Positions 49,652-60,926 are shown, counted from the stretch's first letter. The stretch: DNA of 64,000 nucleotides from Enterobacteriaceae endosymbiont of Donacia vulgaris (GCF_012568445.1 NZ_CP046190.1:353713-417712), one strand, 5' to 3'. The notes: generated by a model not told the origin, from the letters alone. Translations and numbers: made by a program.

Positions 49652-51553
49652 ATGGTAAATAATTTTATGTTTAATTTCAATAAATTTGATGTAATAGTTA
49701 TAGGTGGAGGGCATGCTGGAACAGAAGCTGCTATAGCTAGTGCTAAAATGAAAAAAAAAACTCTTTTAATTACAAATAATATAGATACAATAGGACAAAT
49801 GTCTTGTAATCCTGCTATAGGTGGAATTGGAAAAAGTCATTTAGTAAAAGAAATAGATGCATTAAATGGAGTAATGGCTACTGCTATTGATTTTTCTGGA
49901 ATTAATTTTAAAATACTTAATATTAGTAAAGGACCTGCAGTTAGATCAACAAGGGCACAAGCAGATAGAGAATTATATAAATCTCAAATTAAACTACTTT
50001 TAAGTAAAGAAGAAAATTTATTTATTTTTCAACAAGAAGTAAAAAAAATTATAATTAAAAATTATAAAATAGTAGGTATTATTACTAAAAATAATGATAT
50101 TTTTAATACAAAAACTGTAATTTTAACTACTGGTACTTTTTTAAATGGTAAAATTTATATTGGATTAAATAATAAATATTATGGAGGAAGAATTAATGAT
50201 CCTTCATCTACAGAATTAGCTGATTTTTTAAATGAATTACCTTTAACAAAAGGTAGATTAAAAACAGGTACTCCTCCTAGAATTAATAAAAAAAGTATTA
50301 ATTTTTCTAAATTAGAAATTCAATATAGTGATAATCCGTTACCTTTTTTTTCCTTTATTGGTAATTCAAAACAACATCCTAAACAATTACCGTGTTATAT
50401 TACATATACTAATAAAAATACACATAAAATAATCCTTGATAATATTATTAAAAGTCCAGTATATAGTGGTTTAATTAAAAGTAAAGGACCTAGATATTGT
50501 CCTTCTATTGAAGATAAAATTATTAGATTTCCAGATAAAGATAAACATCAAATTTTTTTAGAACCAGAAGGTATATTAAGTAATGAAATTTATCCTAATG
50601 GTATTTCAACAAGTCTTCCTTTTGATATGCAATGTTCAATTATACAATCTATTAAAGGTTTAGAAAATGCTTATATTACAAGACCAGGATATGCTGTAGA
50701 ATATGATTTTTTTGATCCTAGAGGATTAAAACCTACAATGGAAAGTAAATTTATAAAAGGATTATTTTTTGCAGGACAAATTAATGGTACTACTGGTTAT
50801 GAAGAAGCTGCTGCACAGGGATTAATTGCTGGATTAAATGCTTCTCTTTTAATTGATAATAAAAAACATTGGTTTCCATTAAGAAATCAAGCATATATTG
50901 GAGTATTAGTAGATGATTTATGTACTTTAGGAACAAAAGAACCATATCGTATGTTTACTTCTAGAGCCGAATATAGATTAATATTACGTGAAAATAATGC
51001 AGATATAAGATTAACAGAAATAGGCCGTAAATTAGGTTTAGTAGATGATTTACGTTGGCAAAAATTTAATAAAAAATTAGAAAATATTGAAAAAGAATAT
51101 CAAAAAATTAAAAATTTTTGTATTAATTTACATGATAAAAAAAATATTAAAAAAATAAATCTTTTATTACATAATCCTATTAAAAAAAATATAAATGGTA
51201 TAAATTTATTAAAACGTTCTGAAATTAATTATTTGGATTTAATAAAATTAAAGATATTTAATTTTAAAAAAGAAAATATAGAAACTCTTGAATTTATTGA
51301 AACAGAATTAAAATATCAAGGATATATAAAAAGACAAAAAAAATTTATTCAGAAATTTAAAAAAAATGAAAAAACATTAATACCAACAAATATTAAATAT
51401 TTTAATATTAAAAGTTTATCACATGAAGCAATAGATAAATTTAGTTTCTATAAACCTTTTACTATTGGGCAAGCTTCTAGAATACCAGGTATAACACCAG
51501 CAGATATTTCAATACTTTTAATTTTTTTATTAAAGAATAAAAATATATATTAA
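49652..51553 (+). CDS. mnmG: tRNA U34 carboxymethylaminomethyl-modifying enzyme MnmG
   Basis: FAD enzyme that with MnmE modifies wobble U34 of several tRNAs. FAD-binding [39 protein letters not shown] and [18 protein letters not shown] are all conserved. It has 633 residues (E. coli 629). A second in-frame ATG at 49667 (MFNFNKFDV) aligns with the E. coli start and is equally plausible; neither has a clear Shine-Dalgarno. The rsmG and atp genes that follow it in E. coli are absent here. Confidence 0.95.
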   Translation: MVNNFMFNFNKFDVIVIGGGHAGTEAAIASAKMKKKTLLITNNIDTIGQMSCNPAIGGIGKSHLVKEIDALNGVMATAIDFSGINFKILNISKGPAVRSTRAQADRELYKSQIKLLLSKEENLFIFQQEVKKIIIKNYKIVGIITKNNDIFNTKTVILTTGTFLNGKIYIGLNNKYYGGRINDPSSTELADFLNELPLTKGRLKTGTPPRINKKSINFSKLEIQYSDNPLPFFSFIGNSKQHPKQLPCYITYTNKNTHKIILDNIIKSPVYSGLIKSKGPRYCPSIEDKIIRFPDKDKHQIFLEPEGILSNEIYPNGISTSLPFDMQCSIIQSIKGLENAYITRPGYAVEYDFFDPRGLKPTMESKFIKGLFFAGQINGTTGYEEAAAQGLIAGLNASLLIDNKKHWFPLRNQAYIGVLVDDLCTLGTKEPYRMFTSRAEYRLILRENNADIRLTEIGRKLGLVDDLRWQKFNKKLENIEKEYQKIKNFCINLHDKKNIKKINLLLHNPIKKNINGINLLKRSEINYLDLIKLKIFNFKKENIETLEFIETELKYQGYIKRQKKFIQKFKKNEKTLIPTNIKYFNIKSLSHEAIDKFSFYKPFTIGQASRIPGITPADISILLIFLLKNKNIY

Positions 51554-52038
51554 TATAATCTATTAATTCTTAATCTTTTATTAAATTTTAAAAATTTAAT
51601 TAGATAATAATATTATTTTATTTATTTAAAAATAAGAAGTTTTATGTTATATAAAAAATTATAAAAAAATAATTAATAGAATTATTTTAAAATAATAAAA
51701 TTTTTAAAAAAAATAAATTTAATATAAAACAATATATTTTAAAAATAAATTTAAAATATTATTAGCTATTTTTATAAATTTTGTTAAAAAAATTATATTA
51801 CTAATATTATTAATATTATTAAATTAATTACTAATTATATTAAAATATAATAAAAATAATAATATTAATTATACTTGTAATGTTATTAAATTTATTATTA
51901 TTAAATAAATATTTTTAAGATAGAAATTCTGTTTTTTTATTTTTTAAATAAAAAATTAATTAAATATTTTTATAAAATTAATTTTTCTAAATTTATTTAA
52001 TATATTATTTATATTTTTTATATTAAAAGGTATTATAT
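51554..52038. other. 485-bp gene-free AT-rich region upstream of nrdA
   Basis: The longest gap in the window. I find no gene, tRNA or recognisable protein remnant, no perfect DnaA box (TTATCCACA) and no phage or insertion-sequence signature. It contains short reiterated AATATTATT-type stretches (around 51800-51830). An AAAAGG Shine-Dalgarno precedes nrdA. Downstream of mnmG is where rsmG stood ancestrally, so part may be a decayed gene beyond recognition. Confidence 0.5.
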
Positions 52039-54321
52039 ATGAAACAAAATTTATTTGTTATAAAAAGAAATGGATGTAAAGAGTTAATAAATATAGATAA
52101 AATAAACATATTATTATCTTATGCATCACAAAATTTACAAAAAATATCTTTATCACAAATAAAAAAACAATTATTTCTACAAATATATAACAAAATTAGT
52201 ACAGTAAATATTCATAATATTATAATTAAAATCACAGCAGATCTTATTTCAGAAAAAAATCCTGATTATCAATATATGGCAGCTAGATTAACTATTTCAT
52301 ATTTAAGAAAAGAAGCATATGGTAAATTTATTCCACCTAAATTATATGATCATATAACAAATATGGTGGATTTAAAAAAATATGACAAATTTCTTTTAAA
52401 AAAATATACAAAAAAAGATTTTAATTTAATGGAAAAATTTCTTGATCATAATCGTGATATGAATTTTTCATATGCTGCTGTTAAACAATTAGAAGGAAAA
52501 TATTTAGTTAAAAATAGGATTACAGGTAAAATTTATGAAAGTGCTCAATTTTTATATATACTTATTGCAGCATGTTTATTTGCTAAATATCCATCTAAGA
52601 ACAGACTACATTATATTAAATTATTTTATGAAGCTATTTCTACATTTAAAATTTCTTTACCAACACCAATTATGTCTGGAGTACGAACTCTTACAAAACA
52701 ATTTAGTTCATGTATTTTAATTGAATGTGGAGATAACATTGATTCAATTAATGCTACAACTAGTAGTATAGTAAAATATGTTTCTCAGAAAGCAGGTATC
52801 GGTATTAATGCAGGGAGAATTCGTGCGGTAGGTAGTCCTATTAGAAATGGAGAAGCATTACACACTGGATGTATTCCTTTTTATAAACATTTTCAAACAG
52901 CAATTAAATCTTGTTCACAAGGAGGAGTAAGAGGTGGTGCTGGTACCTTATTTTATCCTTTATGGCATTTAGAAATTACTAATTTATTAGTTTTAAAAAA
53001 TAATAGAGGAGTAGAAAATAATAGAGTAAGACATCTTGATTATGGAGTACAAATTAATAAATTATTATATCAACGATTAATTAAAGGTGAAAAAATTACT
53101 TTATTTAGTCCTTCAGATGTTCCTGATCTATATGAAACTTTTTTTTCGAATCAAAAAAAATTTAATGAACTTTATAAAGAATACGAAAAAAATAATAAAA
53201 TTAGAAAAAAAAAAATAAGCGCTGTAAATTTATTTTCATTAATGATGCAAGAACGTACTTCAACAGGAAGAATATATATTCAAAATGTTGATCATTGTAA
53301 TACTCATTCTTCATTTAATTCTAAAGTAGCTCCAATAAAACAATCAAATCTTTGTTTAGAAATTACTCTTCCAACAAAAATTTTAAATAAAATTGATGAT
53401 CCTAATGGAGAAATAGGATTATGTACTTTAGCTGCTTTTAATTTAGGACAAATTAAAAATTTAAAAGAAATAAAAAATTTATCAAATTTAATTGTAAGAG
53501 CATTAAATTGTTTATTAGATTATCAAAAATATTTAATTCCTGCTGCTAAAAATTCAGCTTTAGGCCGTAGACCATTAGGTATTGGAGTAATTAATTTTGC
53601 ATATTATTTAGCAAAAAATAATGTACGTTATTCTGACAATAGTGCAAATAATTTAACACACAGAACATTTGAAGCTATACAATATTATTTATTAGAAGCA
53701 TCTAATAATTTAGCTAAAAGTGAAGGATCTTGTCCATTATTTAAGGATACTAATTACTCAAAAGGTATTTTACCTATTGATACTTATAAAAAATTTATTG
53801 ATAATATCCATACAGAAAGTTTACATTATAATTGGGAAAAATTAAGAAAAAATATAAAAAAATATGGATTACGTAACTCAACTTTATCAGCTTTAATGCC
53901 ATCTGAAACTTCTTCTCAAATATCAAATGCAACTAATGGTATAGAACCTCCTAGAGGTTTTATTAGTATAAAAACATCTAAAAATGGTCTTTTAAAACAA
54001 GTAGTTCCTGAATTTTTAAAATTAAAAACAAAATATGAATTATTATGGGATATTCCTAATAATAATGGATATTTAAATTTAATAGGTATAATGCAAAAAT
54101 TTATTGATCAATCTATTTCTTCAAATATTAATTATGATCCTAATCGTTTTGATAAAAATAAAATACCAATGCAACAATTATTAAAAGATTTATTAATTTC
54201 ATACAAATTAGGTATTAAAACTTTATACTATCAAAATACTCGAGATGGTGCAAAAGATAATCAAAATGAAAATTTTTTAGAAGACAATAATGGATGTTTG
54301 AATGGAACTTGTATAATTTAA
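52039..54321 (+). CDS. nrdA: Ribonucleotide reductase class Ia alpha subunit
   Basis: Catalytic subunit reducing ribonucleoside diphosphates. It has 760 residues, as in E. coli (761). An N-terminal ATP-cone is followed by SSCILIECGD and NLCLEITLPT (active-site cysteines), and GRIYIQNVDHCNTHS. The C-terminal GCLNGTC pair relays electrons from thioredoxin or glutaredoxin. Shine-Dalgarno AAGG. 36 bp before nrdB. Confidence 0.96.
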   Translation: MKQNLFVIKRNGCKELINIDKINILLSYASQNLQKISLSQIKKQLFLQIYNKISTVNIHNIIIKITADLISEKNPDYQYMAARLTISYLRKEAYGKFIPPKLYDHITNMVDLKKYDKFLLKKYTKKDFNLMEKFLDHNRDMNFSYAAVKQLEGKYLVKNRITGKIYESAQFLYILIAACLFAKYPSKNRLHYIKLFYEAISTFKISLPTPIMSGVRTLTKQFSSCILIECGDNIDSINATTSSIVKYVSQKAGIGINAGRIRAVGSPIRNGEALHTGCIPFYKHFQTAIKSCSQGGVRGGAGTLFYPLWHLEITNLLVLKNNRGVENNRVRHLDYGVQINKLLYQRLIKGEKITLFSPSDVPDLYETFFSNQKKFNELYKEYEKNNKIRKKKISAVNLFSLMMQERTSTGRIYIQNVDHCNTHSSFNSKVAPIKQSNLCLEITLPTKILNKIDDPNGEIGLCTLAAFNLGQIKNLKEIKNLSNLIVRALNCLLDYQKYLIPAAKNSALGRRPLGIGVINFAYYLAKNNVRYSDNSANNLTHRTFEAIQYYLLEASNNLAKSEGSCPLFKDTNYSKGILPIDTYKKFIDNIHTESLHYNWEKLRKNIKKYGLRNSTLSALMPSETSSQISNATNGIEPPRGFISIKTSKNGLLKQVVPEFLKLKTKYELLWDIPNNNGYLNLIGIMQKFIDQSISSNINYDPNRFDKNKIPMQQLLKDLLISYKLGIKTLYYQNTRDGAKDNQNENFLEDNNGCLNGTCII

Positions 54322-54357
54322 TTTTAAATAATTTTTGATTACAATTAGGATAATTAA

Positions 54358-55488
54358 ATGAGTTATACTACTTTTTCAAAAAAAAAAAATAATCAATTAA
54401 AAGAACCTATGTTTTTTGGACAATCTGTAAATGTTTCTCGTTATGATCAACAAAAATATCATATTTTTGAAAATTTAATAGAAAAACAATTAAGTTTTTT
54501 TTGGCGACCTGAAGAAATAGATATATCATATGATCGTATTCATTATCAAAATTTACCAAAAAATGAAAAACATATATTTATTAGTAATTTAAAATATCAA
54601 ACTTTATTAGATTCTATTCAAGGTAGAAGCCCTAATATAGCATTACTTCCTCTTGTTTCTATTCCAGAATTAGAAACATGGATAGAAACATGGTCTTTTT
54701 TTGAAACAATACATTCCAGGTCATATACACATATAATTAGAAATATTGTAAATGATCCATCAATAATTTTTGATGATATTGTAACTAATAATAATATAAT
54801 TCTTCGTACAAATGATATAATAAAATATTATGATGATCTTATTAAAATGACTAGTTACTGGCATTTATTTGGTGAAGGTACTTTTGTAATAAATAAAAAA
54901 AAAGTTACTATTAATTTATATGATTTAAAAAAAAAGTTATATTTATGTTTAATGAGTGTAAATATTTTAGAAGCTATTAGATTTTATGTAAGTTTTGCAT
55001 GTTCATTTGCTTTCGCAGAAAGAGAATTAATGGAGGGTAATGCTAAAATAATTAGATTTATAGCTAGAGATGAATATTTACATTTAATAGGTACACAATA
55101 TATCATTAATATGATGCAAAAGGGGAAAGAAGACAAAGATATGGCAAAAATTGCTATTGAATGTCAAAAACAATGTTATCAATTATTTTTAAATGCATCT
55201 ATACAGGAACAAAAATGGGCAGAATATTTATTCTGTAATGGTTCAATGTTAGGATTAAATAAAAATATTTTATGTAAATATATAAAATATATTACTAATA
55301 TTAGAATGGAAAAAGTTGGATTAAAAAGTCCATTTTCTAGGATACCAAATCCTATTCCATGGATTAATTCTTGGTTAATTTCAGATAATGTACAAATGGC
55401 ACCTCAAGAGGTAGAAGTTAGCTCTTATTTGATAGGACAAATTGATTCTACAGTAGATATTAAAAAATTTAAAAGTTTTAAATTATAA
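54358..55488 (+). CDS. nrdB: Ribonucleotide reductase class Ia beta subunit
   Basis: Carries the diiron centre and tyrosyl radical. Iron ligands include Asp85, Glu116 and His119, with [11 protein letters not shown] and RDEYLHL further on. The radical Tyr123 is in HSRSYTHI. Length 376 equals E. coli. Class Ia needs oxygen, in line with a respiratory lifestyle. The yfaE ferredoxin that follows nrdB in E. coli is not present. Confidence 0.96.
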   Translation: MSYTTFSKKKNNQLKEPMFFGQSVNVSRYDQQKYHIFENLIEKQLSFFWRPEEIDISYDRIHYQNLPKNEKHIFISNLKYQTLLDSIQGRSPNIALLPLVSIPELETWIETWSFFETIHSRSYTHIIRNIVNDPSIIFDDIVTNNNIILRTNDIIKYYDDLIKMTSYWHLFGEGTFVINKKKVTINLYDLKKKLYLCLMSVNILEAIRFYVSFACSFAFAERELMEGNAKIIRFIARDEYLHLIGTQYIINMMQKGKEDKDMAKIAIECQKQCYQLFLNASIQEQKWAEYLFCNGSMLGLNKNILCKYIKYITNIRMEKVGLKSPFSRIPNPIPWINSWLISDNVQMAPQEVEVSSYLIGQIDSTVDIKKFKSFKL

Positions 55489-55500
55489 ATCTATTATTTC

Positions 55501-55535
55501 ATGACTGTTATAATTCACATGTTAATAACAGTCAT
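55501..55535. terminator. Terminator hairpin after nrdB
   Basis: A perfect 11-bp inverted repeat (ATGACTGTTAT at 55501-55511 with ATAACAGTCAT at 55525-55535) has a 13-nt loop and is followed by AATTAATTTT. It is relatively GC-rich for this DNA and sits between the converging nrdB and the antiporter gene. Confidence 0.7.
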
Positions 55536-55579
55536 AATTAATTTTGATTATATATTATTTTTAAGCAAAAATTAAATAT

Positions 55580-56968
55580 TTATTTTATTAAAAAATATAA
55601 AGCATAAAAGGATAATATTAATAAAATAAAACAGATAAATTTTTCTATTTTATTTAAAAATAAGATATTAGGGTTATTAATTTTAGTTAATATTAAAAAT
55701 ATTAATCCAGGAGTATATAATATTAATGATAATAATAAATTTAAAAATCCAGCTGCATATAATAACCATATAGAATATAAACAAGAACCAAAACTTATAA
55801 ATAAATTAAATTTGTTTTTTTTTAAAGATATTTTAAATAAATATGCACCTACTAAAAAATATGGTATTAATATCATTTCAGATGCAATAGTTAATAATCT
55901 ATTATAATCAATTTTAGTTATCCAAATTAATATTAAACATATTTGCATACTTATATTTGTAAATAATAAGGCATATGAAGGTGCTTGATTAATATTATTT
56001 TTAGATAATATATAAGGAAATATATTATTTTTAGATGCTATATATGGTACTTCTGCTGCCATAATAGTCCAACTAAGATATGCTCCACAGACTGATATAA
56101 TTAATCCTATTGCAATAAATAAATTTCCAAAATGACCAATTAAAATTGTCATTATTCCTGCCATTGAAGGATTACGCATACTTGCTAAATCGATTCTATC
56201 CATAATCCCAAAAGACAATAAAGTGACTAATAAATATATGAATAATGCAATAATAACTGCTAATAAAGTAGCTTTACCTACATCATTTTTTTTTTTTGCT
56301 CTAGATGATAAAATTACAGCACCTTCGACTCCAATAAATACCCATAATGTTATTAACATGGTATTTTTAATTTGTTCCCAAATAGGAATATTTAAATTTA
56401 ATCCCATTAAATTTATTTTAAATATTTTAAAGTTGAAAGCAATAAAAGATAAAAATATAAAAATAATTAAAGGAATTAATTTACATAATGTAGTTAGTAT
56501 ATTAATAATAGAAGCAGTTTGTGTTCCATTAAGTAATAAAAAATGAACTAACCATAATAAAGTAGAAGCTCCTAATATAGCTTGCCATGTATTTCCATTA
56601 TTAAAAATAATATGATTTGGAGTATCAACAAAAAGACTAATAGCAGAAAATACAATAACTAAATAAGAAATATTAGCTATAATAGCACATAACCAATATC
56701 CCCATGCAGAATAAAAACCAATTAAATTTCCAAATCCATCTTTTGCGTATGAAAAAATTCCTCCTTGTAAATTAGGTTTTAATTTATTAAGTAATAATAA
56801 TGTTGTTGCTAAAAAAATAATTCCAATACCAGTAATACTCCAACCTATAATTAAAGCTAAAGGTCCTGCATTTATAGCCATATTTTGTGGCAAACTAAAT
56901 ACTCCAGCTCCTAACATAGAACTAAGTACTAAAGATGTAAGTGATATTAAATTTAATTTTTTATTCAA
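55580..56968 (-). CDS. ydgI: Basic amino-acid antiporter, ArcD/YdgI type
   Basis: Inner-membrane transporter of the APC superfamily with about 12-13 helices. It is collinear with E. coli YdgI (ArcD-like arginine/ornithine antiporter, about 460 residues). Shared stretches are SSMLGAGVFSLPQNMA (the substrate-binding unwound helix), GGIFSYAKDGFG, TLWVFIGVEGAVILSSRA and SVCGAYLSWTIMAAEVP. It has 462 residues. Substrate assignment to arginine or ornithine is from family knowledge and could be another cationic amino acid. There are no arcABC genes nearby, so a role in exchange with host cytoplasm is inferred. Confidence 0.85.
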   Translation of the reverse strand: MNKKLNLISLTSLVLSSMLGAGVFSLPQNMAINAGPLALIIGWSITGIGIIFLATTLLLLNKLKPNLQGGIFSYAKDGFGNLIGFYSAWGYWLCAIIANISYLVIVFSAISLFVDTPNHIIFNNGNTWQAILGASTLLWLVHFLLLNGTQTASIINILTTLCKLIPLIIFIFLSFIAFNFKIFKINLMGLNLNIPIWEQIKNTMLITLWVFIGVEGAVILSSRAKKKNDVGKATLLAVIIALFIYLLVTLLSFGIMDRIDLASMRNPSMAGIMTILIGHFGNLFIAIGLIISVCGAYLSWTIMAAEVPYIASKNNIFPYILSKNNINQAPSYALLFTNISMQICLILIWITKIDYNRLLTIASEMILIPYFLVGAYLFKISLKKNKFNLFISFGSCLYSIWLLYAAGFLNLLLSLILYTPGLIFLILTKINNPNILFLNKIEKFICFILLILSFYALYFLIK

Positions 56969-57073
56969 AATAATTCCTTTTTTTCTATATAAGTTATTAA
57001 CTTGATTTTTTTATTTTAATAAAATTTATAATAAGATATTTTTATATAAATTTTATGAAAAATAATTATTGTT

Positions 57074-57823
57074 TTATACTGGATTATATATATCTATAAA
57101 ATTAGTTTTTAACTTAAATTTTTTTTCTAACCATTTTCCTAACATAATTACTCCTCCTTTTTCAGTTGCATGATGTCCAGCACTAATAAAATGAATTTTA
57201 TTCTCATTAGCAATATGAATATTCATTTCTGATACTTCTCCTGTAAGAAAAACATCTACATCAAATTTTATAACCTCTTCAAAAAATTTTTGTCCTGCTC
57301 CACTACACCAGGCAATTTTATAAATTTTTTTTGGAGCATTTTCCCCAAAATGTAATGGTATTCTATTTAGTGTTTTTTTTATTTTAAAAAGAAAATTTTT
57401 TATATTGATTTTATTTTTTAAATATCCGTAAAAAATAAAAGGATTAATTTTTCCAGTAATATTAATATTTAATAATTTAGCTAAATAAATATTATTTCCT
57501 ATTTCTTGATTAACATCTAAAGGAAGATGCCAACTATATAAATTAATATTATTTTTTAAAATTGTAAATATTCTTTTTTTTTTAAATCCTCTAATAATTG
57601 GAGATTCATGATACCAAAAATATCCATGATGAACTATAATAGCATCTGTTTTATATTTTACAGCAATATCTAATAATTTTTGACAAGCACTTACACCCAT
57701 TATAATATTTTTTATATATTTTTTACCTTCTATTTGTAATCCATTAGGTATATAATCTTTTGTATTAGTATTATTATTTAATTTATTATTAATAATCATT
57801 TCTAATTTTTTATTTTTTATCAT
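57074..57823 (-). CDS. ybgI: NIF3-family metal-binding protein YbgI
   Basis: Conserved dinuclear metal protein that forms a hexameric toroid; it is often annotated as a GTP cyclohydrolase I type 2 homologue, and its cellular role is uncertain. It has 249 residues (E. coli YbgI 247). Metal-site motifs are IIVHHGYFW, SWHLPLDVN and SAGHHATEKGG; TGEVSEM is also conserved. Divergent from ffh. Retention in so reduced a genome suggests an important, unresolved function. Confidence 0.9.
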   Translation of the reverse strand: MIKNKKLEMIINNKLNNNTNTKDYIPNGLQIEGKKYIKNIIMGVSACQKLLDIAVKYKTDAIIVHHGYFWYHESPIIRGFKKKRIFTILKNNINLYSWHLPLDVNQEIGNNIYLAKLLNINITGKINPFIFYGYLKNKINIKNFLFKIKKTLNRIPLHFGENAPKKIYKIAWCSGAGQKFFEEVIKFDVDVFLTGEVSEMNIHIANENKIHFISAGHHATEKGGVIMLGKWLEKKFKLKTNFIDIYNPV

Positions 57824-57959
57824 ATTATTTTACTAATATTTATTTTATTTATAAAATAAATTTATATTTTTTTTTTAATTTTAGGAAATTAAAAATTTCT
57901 TTTTTAAGATGAAAAAAGATTTTTTTTAGAAATAAATAAAATTTGTGTGAGGAATTTAA

Positions 57960-59330
57960 ATGTTTGAAAATTTAAGTAATAAATTATCTAAAATATTATT
58001 AAAAATAAGAAACTATGGACGTTTAACAGAAAAAAATATTCAAGATACTTTAAATGAAATTTATATTAATTTATTAGAATCAGATGTTGCTTTAGAAGTA
58101 ATTAAAGATTTAATTAATAAAATTAAAAAAGAAGCTATTGGTAAAAAAATTAATAATAATTTTACTCCAGGTCAGGAATTTATAAAATTAATACACGAAA
58201 ATTTAATTAAATTAATGGATTCCTCGAATAAAAATATTAATATAGCTACTCAACCTCCAGCTGTAATATTATTTACTGGATTACAGGGAGTAGGAAAAAC
58301 AACTAGTGTGGTAAAATTAGCATATTTTTTAAAAAAAAAATATAAAAAAAAAATTTTAGTAGCATCAACAGATATATATAGACCTGCTGCTATACAACAA
58401 TTAAAAATTTTAGCACAAAGTGTAAAAATTAATTTTTTTAATATAAATTCTGATATCTCTCCTATAGAAATATCTAAACAAGCTTTTTATTATGCTAAAA
58501 CAAATTTTTACGATGTATTAATTATAGATACAGCAGGAAGACTACATATTAATCAAAAAATGATGGAAGAGATAAAAAATATTTCTAATTTATTATGTCC
58601 TATAGAAACTTTTTTTGTTATAGATGCTATGACTGGACAAGATTCTATTAATAGTGCTAAAAAATTTAATAAATTATTATCTATAACAGGTATTTTTTTA
58701 ACTAAAACTGATAGTGATACTAGAGGAGGTGCTGTTTTATCTGTAAAATATATAATTAAAAAACCTATAAAATTTATTGGTAATGGGGAAAAAATAAATA
58801 ATATTGCAATATTTACTCCTGAAATTATTGCTTCTAAAATATTAGGGATGCCTTCTGAATTAGCTATTATTGAAAATATTAAAAATAAAATTGATTTAAA
58901 AAAAAATAAAAAATTAATTGAAAAATTAAAAAATAAAAATAAATTAAGTTTACAAGATTTTTTAGAACAATTAGAACAAATAAAAAAAATAGGTAATAAA
59001 AATATTACTTATTTATTACAAAAAATGCAAATTAATAATATATATTCTACTCATCCTATTATGAATATTTTAAATATAGATAGTGCTACTATAAATAATC
59101 TTAAAACAATAATGAATTCTATGACTAAATTAGAAAAAAAAAATGTAGATATAATTAATTATTCTAGAAAAAAAAGAATATCCTTAGGATCTGGAGTTTC
59201 TATTTTAAAAATAAATGCTATACTAAAACAATATCATCAAATGATGTTAGTTACTAAAAAAATGAAAAAAAATAATAATATTAATAAAATAATTAGATAT
59301 GTAAAAAATTTTTTTAATTTAAAACATTAG
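57960..59330 (+). CDS. ffh: Signal recognition particle protein Ffh
   Basis: SRP GTPase that targets inner-membrane proteins co-translationally. The N domain is followed by G1 GLQGVGKTT (107-115), DTAGRLH, and TKTDSDTRGGA. The M domain includes GMPSELA and the RNA-binding RKKRISLGSG. It has 456 residues (E. coli 453). Shine-Dalgarno GAGGA. First gene of an ffh-rpsP-rimM-trmD-rplS cluster, consistent with the many membrane proteins encoded here. Confidence 0.96.
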   Translation: MFENLSNKLSKILLKIRNYGRLTEKNIQDTLNEIYINLLESDVALEVIKDLINKIKKEAIGKKINNNFTPGQEFIKLIHENLIKLMDSSNKNINIATQPPAVILFTGLQGVGKTTSVVKLAYFLKKKYKKKILVASTDIYRPAAIQQLKILAQSVKINFFNINSDISPIEISKQAFYYAKTNFYDVLIIDTAGRLHINQKMMEEIKNISNLLCPIETFFVIDAMTGQDSINSAKKFNKLLSITGIFLTKTDSDTRGGAVLSVKYIIKKPIKFIGNGEKINNIAIFTPEIIASKILGMPSELAIIENIKNKIDLKKNKKLIEKLKNKNKLSLQDFLEQLEQIKKIGNKNITYLLQKMQINNIYSTHPIMNILNIDSATINNLKTIMNSMTKLEKKNVDIINYSRKKRISLGSGVSILKINAILKQYHQMMLVTKKMKKNNNINKIIRYVKNFFNLKH

Positions 59331-59339
59331 GTATAAATT

Positions 59340-59579
59340 ATGGTTAAAATTAGATTATCTAGAAAAGGAATTAAAAAAAAACCTTTTTATCAAATAGTTG
59401 TTACTGATAGTAGAAATTCTAGAGATGGATATTTTATAGAAAAATTAGGTTATTTTAATCCTTTAGGTTTACACAAAAATATTAAAAAAAAAATATTAAA
59501 ATTTAATAGGGATAGAATAAATTTTTGGTTATCTAAAGGTGCTGTACTCTCAAAAAGAGTTAATAGTTTAATTAAATAA
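59340..59579 (+). CDS. rpsP: 30S ribosomal protein S16
   Basis: Small-subunit protein, 79 residues (E. coli 82). It starts [20 protein letters not shown] and contains [20 protein letters not shown] and [10 protein letters not shown]. It is 9 bp after ffh and 16 bp before rimM, as in the conserved enterobacterial operon. Confidence 0.96.
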   Translation: MVKIRLSRKGIKKKPFYQIVVTDSRNSRDGYFIEKLGYFNPLGLHKNIKKKILKFNRDRINFWLSKGAVLSKRVNSLIK

Positions 59580-59595
59580 ATTAATAAATTTATTC

Positions 59596-60123
59596 ATGAA
59601 TATTTTAAAAGAAAAAATAACTTTAGGTAAATTTGGTAAAATTTATGGTATAAAAGGATGGATTAGATTATTTTCTTATACTCAAAATAAAAAAAATATT
59701 TTTTTTTACAAAAAATTATTTATATTAAATAATATAAAAAACATTTTTTTTATAAAAGTTAATCAATATATAAAAAAAAAAAAGTTTTTTATTGTTCAAA
59801 TAAATAATATTAATAGTCCTAACGAAATTAGTAATTTTATTCATCATAAAATTTATATATTTAAGCATGAATTAGTTAAATATAAAAATAAACAAGAATA
59901 TTATTGGAATGATATAATTGGATGTCATGTATTAAATATTAATAAAATTTATTTTGGTAAAATTATAAATATAATAGAAACAAAAATATATGATATTATC
60001 ATAATTAAATCTAATAATTTATATATGAAAAATAAAAAAATATTAATTCCATTTATTAAACCTAATATAATTAAAAGTATTGATTTAATTAATCGTATTA
60101 TTAAAGTAAACTGGAATTTATAG
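59596..60123 (+). CDS. rimM: Ribosome maturation factor RimM
   Basis: Binds S19 and assists 30S head maturation. It has 175 residues (E. coli 182). The N-terminal LGKFGKIYGIKGWIRLFSYT is typical, followed by a divergent middle and a PRC-barrel (YYWNDIIGCHV, ILIPFIKPNIIKSID). Identified largely from the N-terminus and its place between rpsP and trmD. Confidence 0.93.
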   Translation: MNILKEKITLGKFGKIYGIKGWIRLFSYTQNKKNIFFYKKLFILNNIKNIFFIKVNQYIKKKKFFIVQINNINSPNEISNFIHHKIYIFKHELVKYKNKQEYYWNDIIGCHVLNINKIYFGKIINIIETKIYDIIIIKSNNLYMKNKKILIPFIKPNIIKSIDLINRIIKVNWNL

Positions 60124-60149
60124 TTTTATAAATAAAATAAAAAATTATT

Positions 60150-60926
60150 ATGTGGATTAGTATCGTTAGTTTATTTCCAGAAATGTTTGAAACAGTTATT
60201 AAATACGGATTAATTAATAAAAGTATAAAAAAGAAATTATTAAATATTAGTTTTTGGAATCCTAGAAATTACATGAAAAACAAATTTAATAAAATAGATT
60301 CTACTGTATATGGAGGAGGTGGTGGTGTTATATTAAAAGCAGAACCATTAATAGAAACTATTTCTAAAGCAAAATTAGAAATGAAAAATAATGTTAAAAT
60401 AATTTATTTATCTCCACAAGGTAAAAAAATTAATATTTCTTATATTAAAAAATTATTATCATATAATAAAATGATATTTCTTTGCGGAAGATATAAAGGT
60501 ATTGATGAACGAATTATTACTAATTTTGTAGATGAAGAAGTCTCAATTGGAGATTATATTCTTAGTGGGGGAGAATTACCTGCTATGATATTAATAGATA
60601 TATTAGTTAGACAAATTCCTGGTGTATTAAATAGAATATCATCAAATAATACTGATTCTTTTTTTAATAATGGATTATTAGGATGTCCTAATTATACACG
60701 TCCTAGAATATTAAAAAATTTAAAGGAAAATATTGTTCCTAAAATATTATTATCAGGAAATCATAAAAAAATAAAAGAGTGGAGATTACAACAAGCATTA
60801 GGTATAACATGGTTAAAAAGACCTGATTTATTTAAAAAAAAAATATTAACAAAAAAAGAAAAAATTTTGTTTAATAAATTTAAAAATTCTTTTTTAAAAA
60901 AAAATAATGTTATGGAGTATGATTAA
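60150..60926 (+). CDS. trmD: tRNA (guanine-N1)-methyltransferase TrmD
   Basis: Methylates G37 of tRNAs reading CNN and some GNN codons, preventing frameshifts. Knot-fold motifs are present: YGGGGGVILK, YLSPQGKKI, FLCGRYKGIDERII and SIGDYILSGGELPAM. It has 258 residues (E. coli 255). Its stop is directly followed by the rplS ATG. Confidence 0.96.
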   Translation: MWISIVSLFPEMFETVIKYGLINKSIKKKLLNISFWNPRNYMKNKFNKIDSTVYGGGGGVILKAEPLIETISKAKLEMKNNVKIIYLSPQGKKINISYIKKLLSYNKMIFLCGRYKGIDERIITNFVDEEVSIGDYILSGGELPAMILIDILVRQIPGVLNRISSNNTDSFFNNGLLGCPNYTRPRILKNLKENIVPKILLSGNHKKIKEWRLQQALGITWLKRPDLFKKKILTKKEKILFNKFKNSFLKKNNVMEYD

